A stretch of 42,819 bases of DNA, from contig SUSS01000022.1 of the NCBI GenBank assembly GCA_005046945.1, positions 1 to 42,819 on the forward strand, written 5' to 3'. Below the pieces are notes generated by a model. That model made no database searches. It had not been told where the DNA came from and was given only the letters and a program-made list of their open reading frames with translations. Positions within the stretch are counted from its first letter, which is position 1. The number at the start of each line of letters is the position of its first letter. This stretch comes from Tissierella creatinini. Its GTDB lineage: Bacteria; Bacillota; Clostridia; Tissierellales; Tissierellaceae. Positions 42,106-42,819 of the stretch are shown here, piece by piece. A program made the position numbers and the translations under genes.

Positions 42106-42738
42106 ATGGTTGACAAAATAGATGTGGACGGTAAGATGCTAGAGGTTCTACAATGTCTAGATAGGGATTGTGTAATCGTTGATAAGGTATTTGCAGCATG
42201 TCAACAAAGAGAATGCTTTCCAGGTCTTGAATACGATCTTGATGAGTGTGAATTCGATACAATTAAATTTAGACCAGGATTCATAGTTCCAAATACATTA
42301 ATAGTTACTGATGTAATAGGCAGACCAAATTTTAGAAGAGTAAGATTTACAATAAGAATTCCATTCCAAGTCTTAGACGATAAAGGAAATGTTGTAGATG
42401 AATTCTTCTTACCAGATATTTTTAAGGATGTTATTCTATATATTCCGGATGCAAGAGATGAGTTTGATTTCAGAATAGTTGTTGAAACACAATCAGTACT
42501 ATTATGTCCACCGGAGTTTAGTAATGGAGAATTGAACATTACTGTAGGAGTATTTATTATAATTAAAGTTGTAGGAACAGTTCAGCTATTGATTCCGGCT
42601 TTTGGATACTGTCCAGAACCACCAGCATGCGAGGAGTTTAGCCCAGAAGATGTCTGCGAACAATTTGAATGCGAAGAATTCCCTGAGTTTTTTCCACCTC
42701 AACTAAATGATCTACAAAAACCAAATGGTATTAAGTAG
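42106..42738 (+). CDS. Unknown cysteine-containing protein, possibly spore-associated
   Basis: A 210-residue acidic protein. The first part (ECLDRDC-like LQCLDRDCVIVDKVFAACQQREC) has four Cys near residues 17-37. A beta-rich middle (about 45-165) follows with RFTIRIPFQVLDDKGNVV, VETQSVLLCPPEF and GVFIIIKVVGTVQLLIPAFG. The last 40 residues are Cys, Pro and Glu rich (CPEPPACEEF, CEQFECEEFPEFFPP). There is no signal peptide. The pattern resembles clostridial proteins related to the DUF3794/SipL or coat-type beta domains, but I cannot confirm the family. ATG 42106 has AAAGGAG eight bases upstream; GTG 42097 overlaps that site and is rejected. It ends in a terminator. Confidence 0.7.
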   Translation: MVDKIDVDGKMLEVLQCLDRDCVIVDKVFAACQQRECFPGLEYDLDECEFDTIKFRPGFIVPNTLIVTDVIGRPNFRRVRFTIRIPFQVLDDKGNVVDEFFLPDIFKDVILYIPDARDEFDFRIVVETQSVLLCPPEFSNGELNITVGVFIIIKVVGTVQLLIPAFGYCPEPPACEEFSPEDVCEQFECEEFPEFFPPQLNDLQKPNGIK

Positions 42739-42762
42739 GAGCCTAGGCTCCTTTTTTTTTTT
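42738..42762 (+). terminator. Rho-independent terminator at the right end
   Basis: GGAGCC-TA-GGCTCC begins at the last base of the stop codon and is followed by eleven T (42752-42762). The putative intron starts two bases after the T tract. Confidence 0.9.
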
Positions 42763-42764
42763 GC

Positions 42765-42819
42765 GTGCGTCCAGCGAAGCTGGACTACACTTGCTGGTGC
42801 AAGTCCAGCACGGGTAATT
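42765..42819 (+). mobile_element. 5' end of a group II intron (probably class C), truncated by the window
   Basis: The sequence starts GTGCG (42765-42769), the group II intron 5' consensus. Hairpin GTCCAGC-GAA-GCTGGAC (42769-42785) and GGTGCAAGTCC (42795-42805) follow, close to the common domain I element GGTGAAAGTCC, then CACGGG. It lies directly downstream of a terminator hairpin and T tract, the preferred insertion site of group IIC introns. The reverse transcriptase gene would lie beyond the window. Confidence 0.65.

Noticed and set aside
42201-42539. 112-codon minus-strand frame inside the last + gene
   Set aside because: Antisense to a gene with a good ribosome site and terminator; no ribosome site of its own.

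Overview
The window is AT-rich DNA from a spore-forming, anaerobic Gram-positive bacterium, most likely a member of the Clostridia/Tissierellia. The signs are strong GGAGG-type ribosome sites, frequent TTG/GTG starts, T-box leaders on aminoacyl-tRNA synthetase genes, the spoIIGA-sigE-sigG block and meso-DAP-type MurE. No species can be named from the sequence alone. All recognised genes are on the + strand except one near the right end. No tRNA, rRNA or CRISPR array was seen.

Left part (1-7,800): the tail of a probable corrinoid protein and a MtaA/MtbA-like methylcobamide methyltransferase, then a 57-residue unknown protein and a terminator. An IS110-family element follows, with a long noncoding 3' region. 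Next come a two-gene membrane pair (DUF1461-like protein and a membrane-anchored Mrr-like protein), an iron-sulfur flavoprotein, a pduL-deoC pair and a YhcN/YlaJ-like spore lipoprotein.

Centre (7,900-30,540): yfmF-yfmH-lgt, a strong terminator, then a long division and cell-wall cluster: mraZ, rsmH, ftsL-like, spoVD/ftsI, murE, mraY, murD, ftsW/spoVE, murG, murA, divIB, two DUF881 genes, sbp and ftsZ. An MraZ-type operator precedes mraZ. ftsZ ends at a terminator and is followed by spoIIGA-sigE, sigG, a YlmC/YmxH gene and nrdR. The cluster moves from precursor synthesis (MurE/D, MraY, MurG) through septal polymerisation (FtsW, SpoVD, DivIB, FtsL-like, FtsZ) to the sigma factors of asymmetric division.

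Right part (30,780-42,819): an NfsA-like nitroreductase, rarA, asnS and leuS each behind its own promoter and T-box (specifiers AAC and CTC), a DegV protein, argH, an SDR-type threonine dehydrogenase, then a divergent pair of unrecognised genes: a beta-propeller-like/coiled-coil protein on the - strand and a Cys-containing protein on the + strand that may be spore-associated. The window ends inside what looks like the 5' end of a group II intron, immediately after a terminator.

The least explained signal is a dispersed family of structured intergenic repeats (seven full or partial copies). Each has a hairpin, a core close to GTTTCAGYGGTGTGA, in most copies a second hairpin whose arms change together between copies, and a tail close to CCGATACTTAA. 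One decayed copy supplies the nrdR ribosome site. A second notable signal is a possible bridge-RNA guide in the 3' region of the IS110 element.
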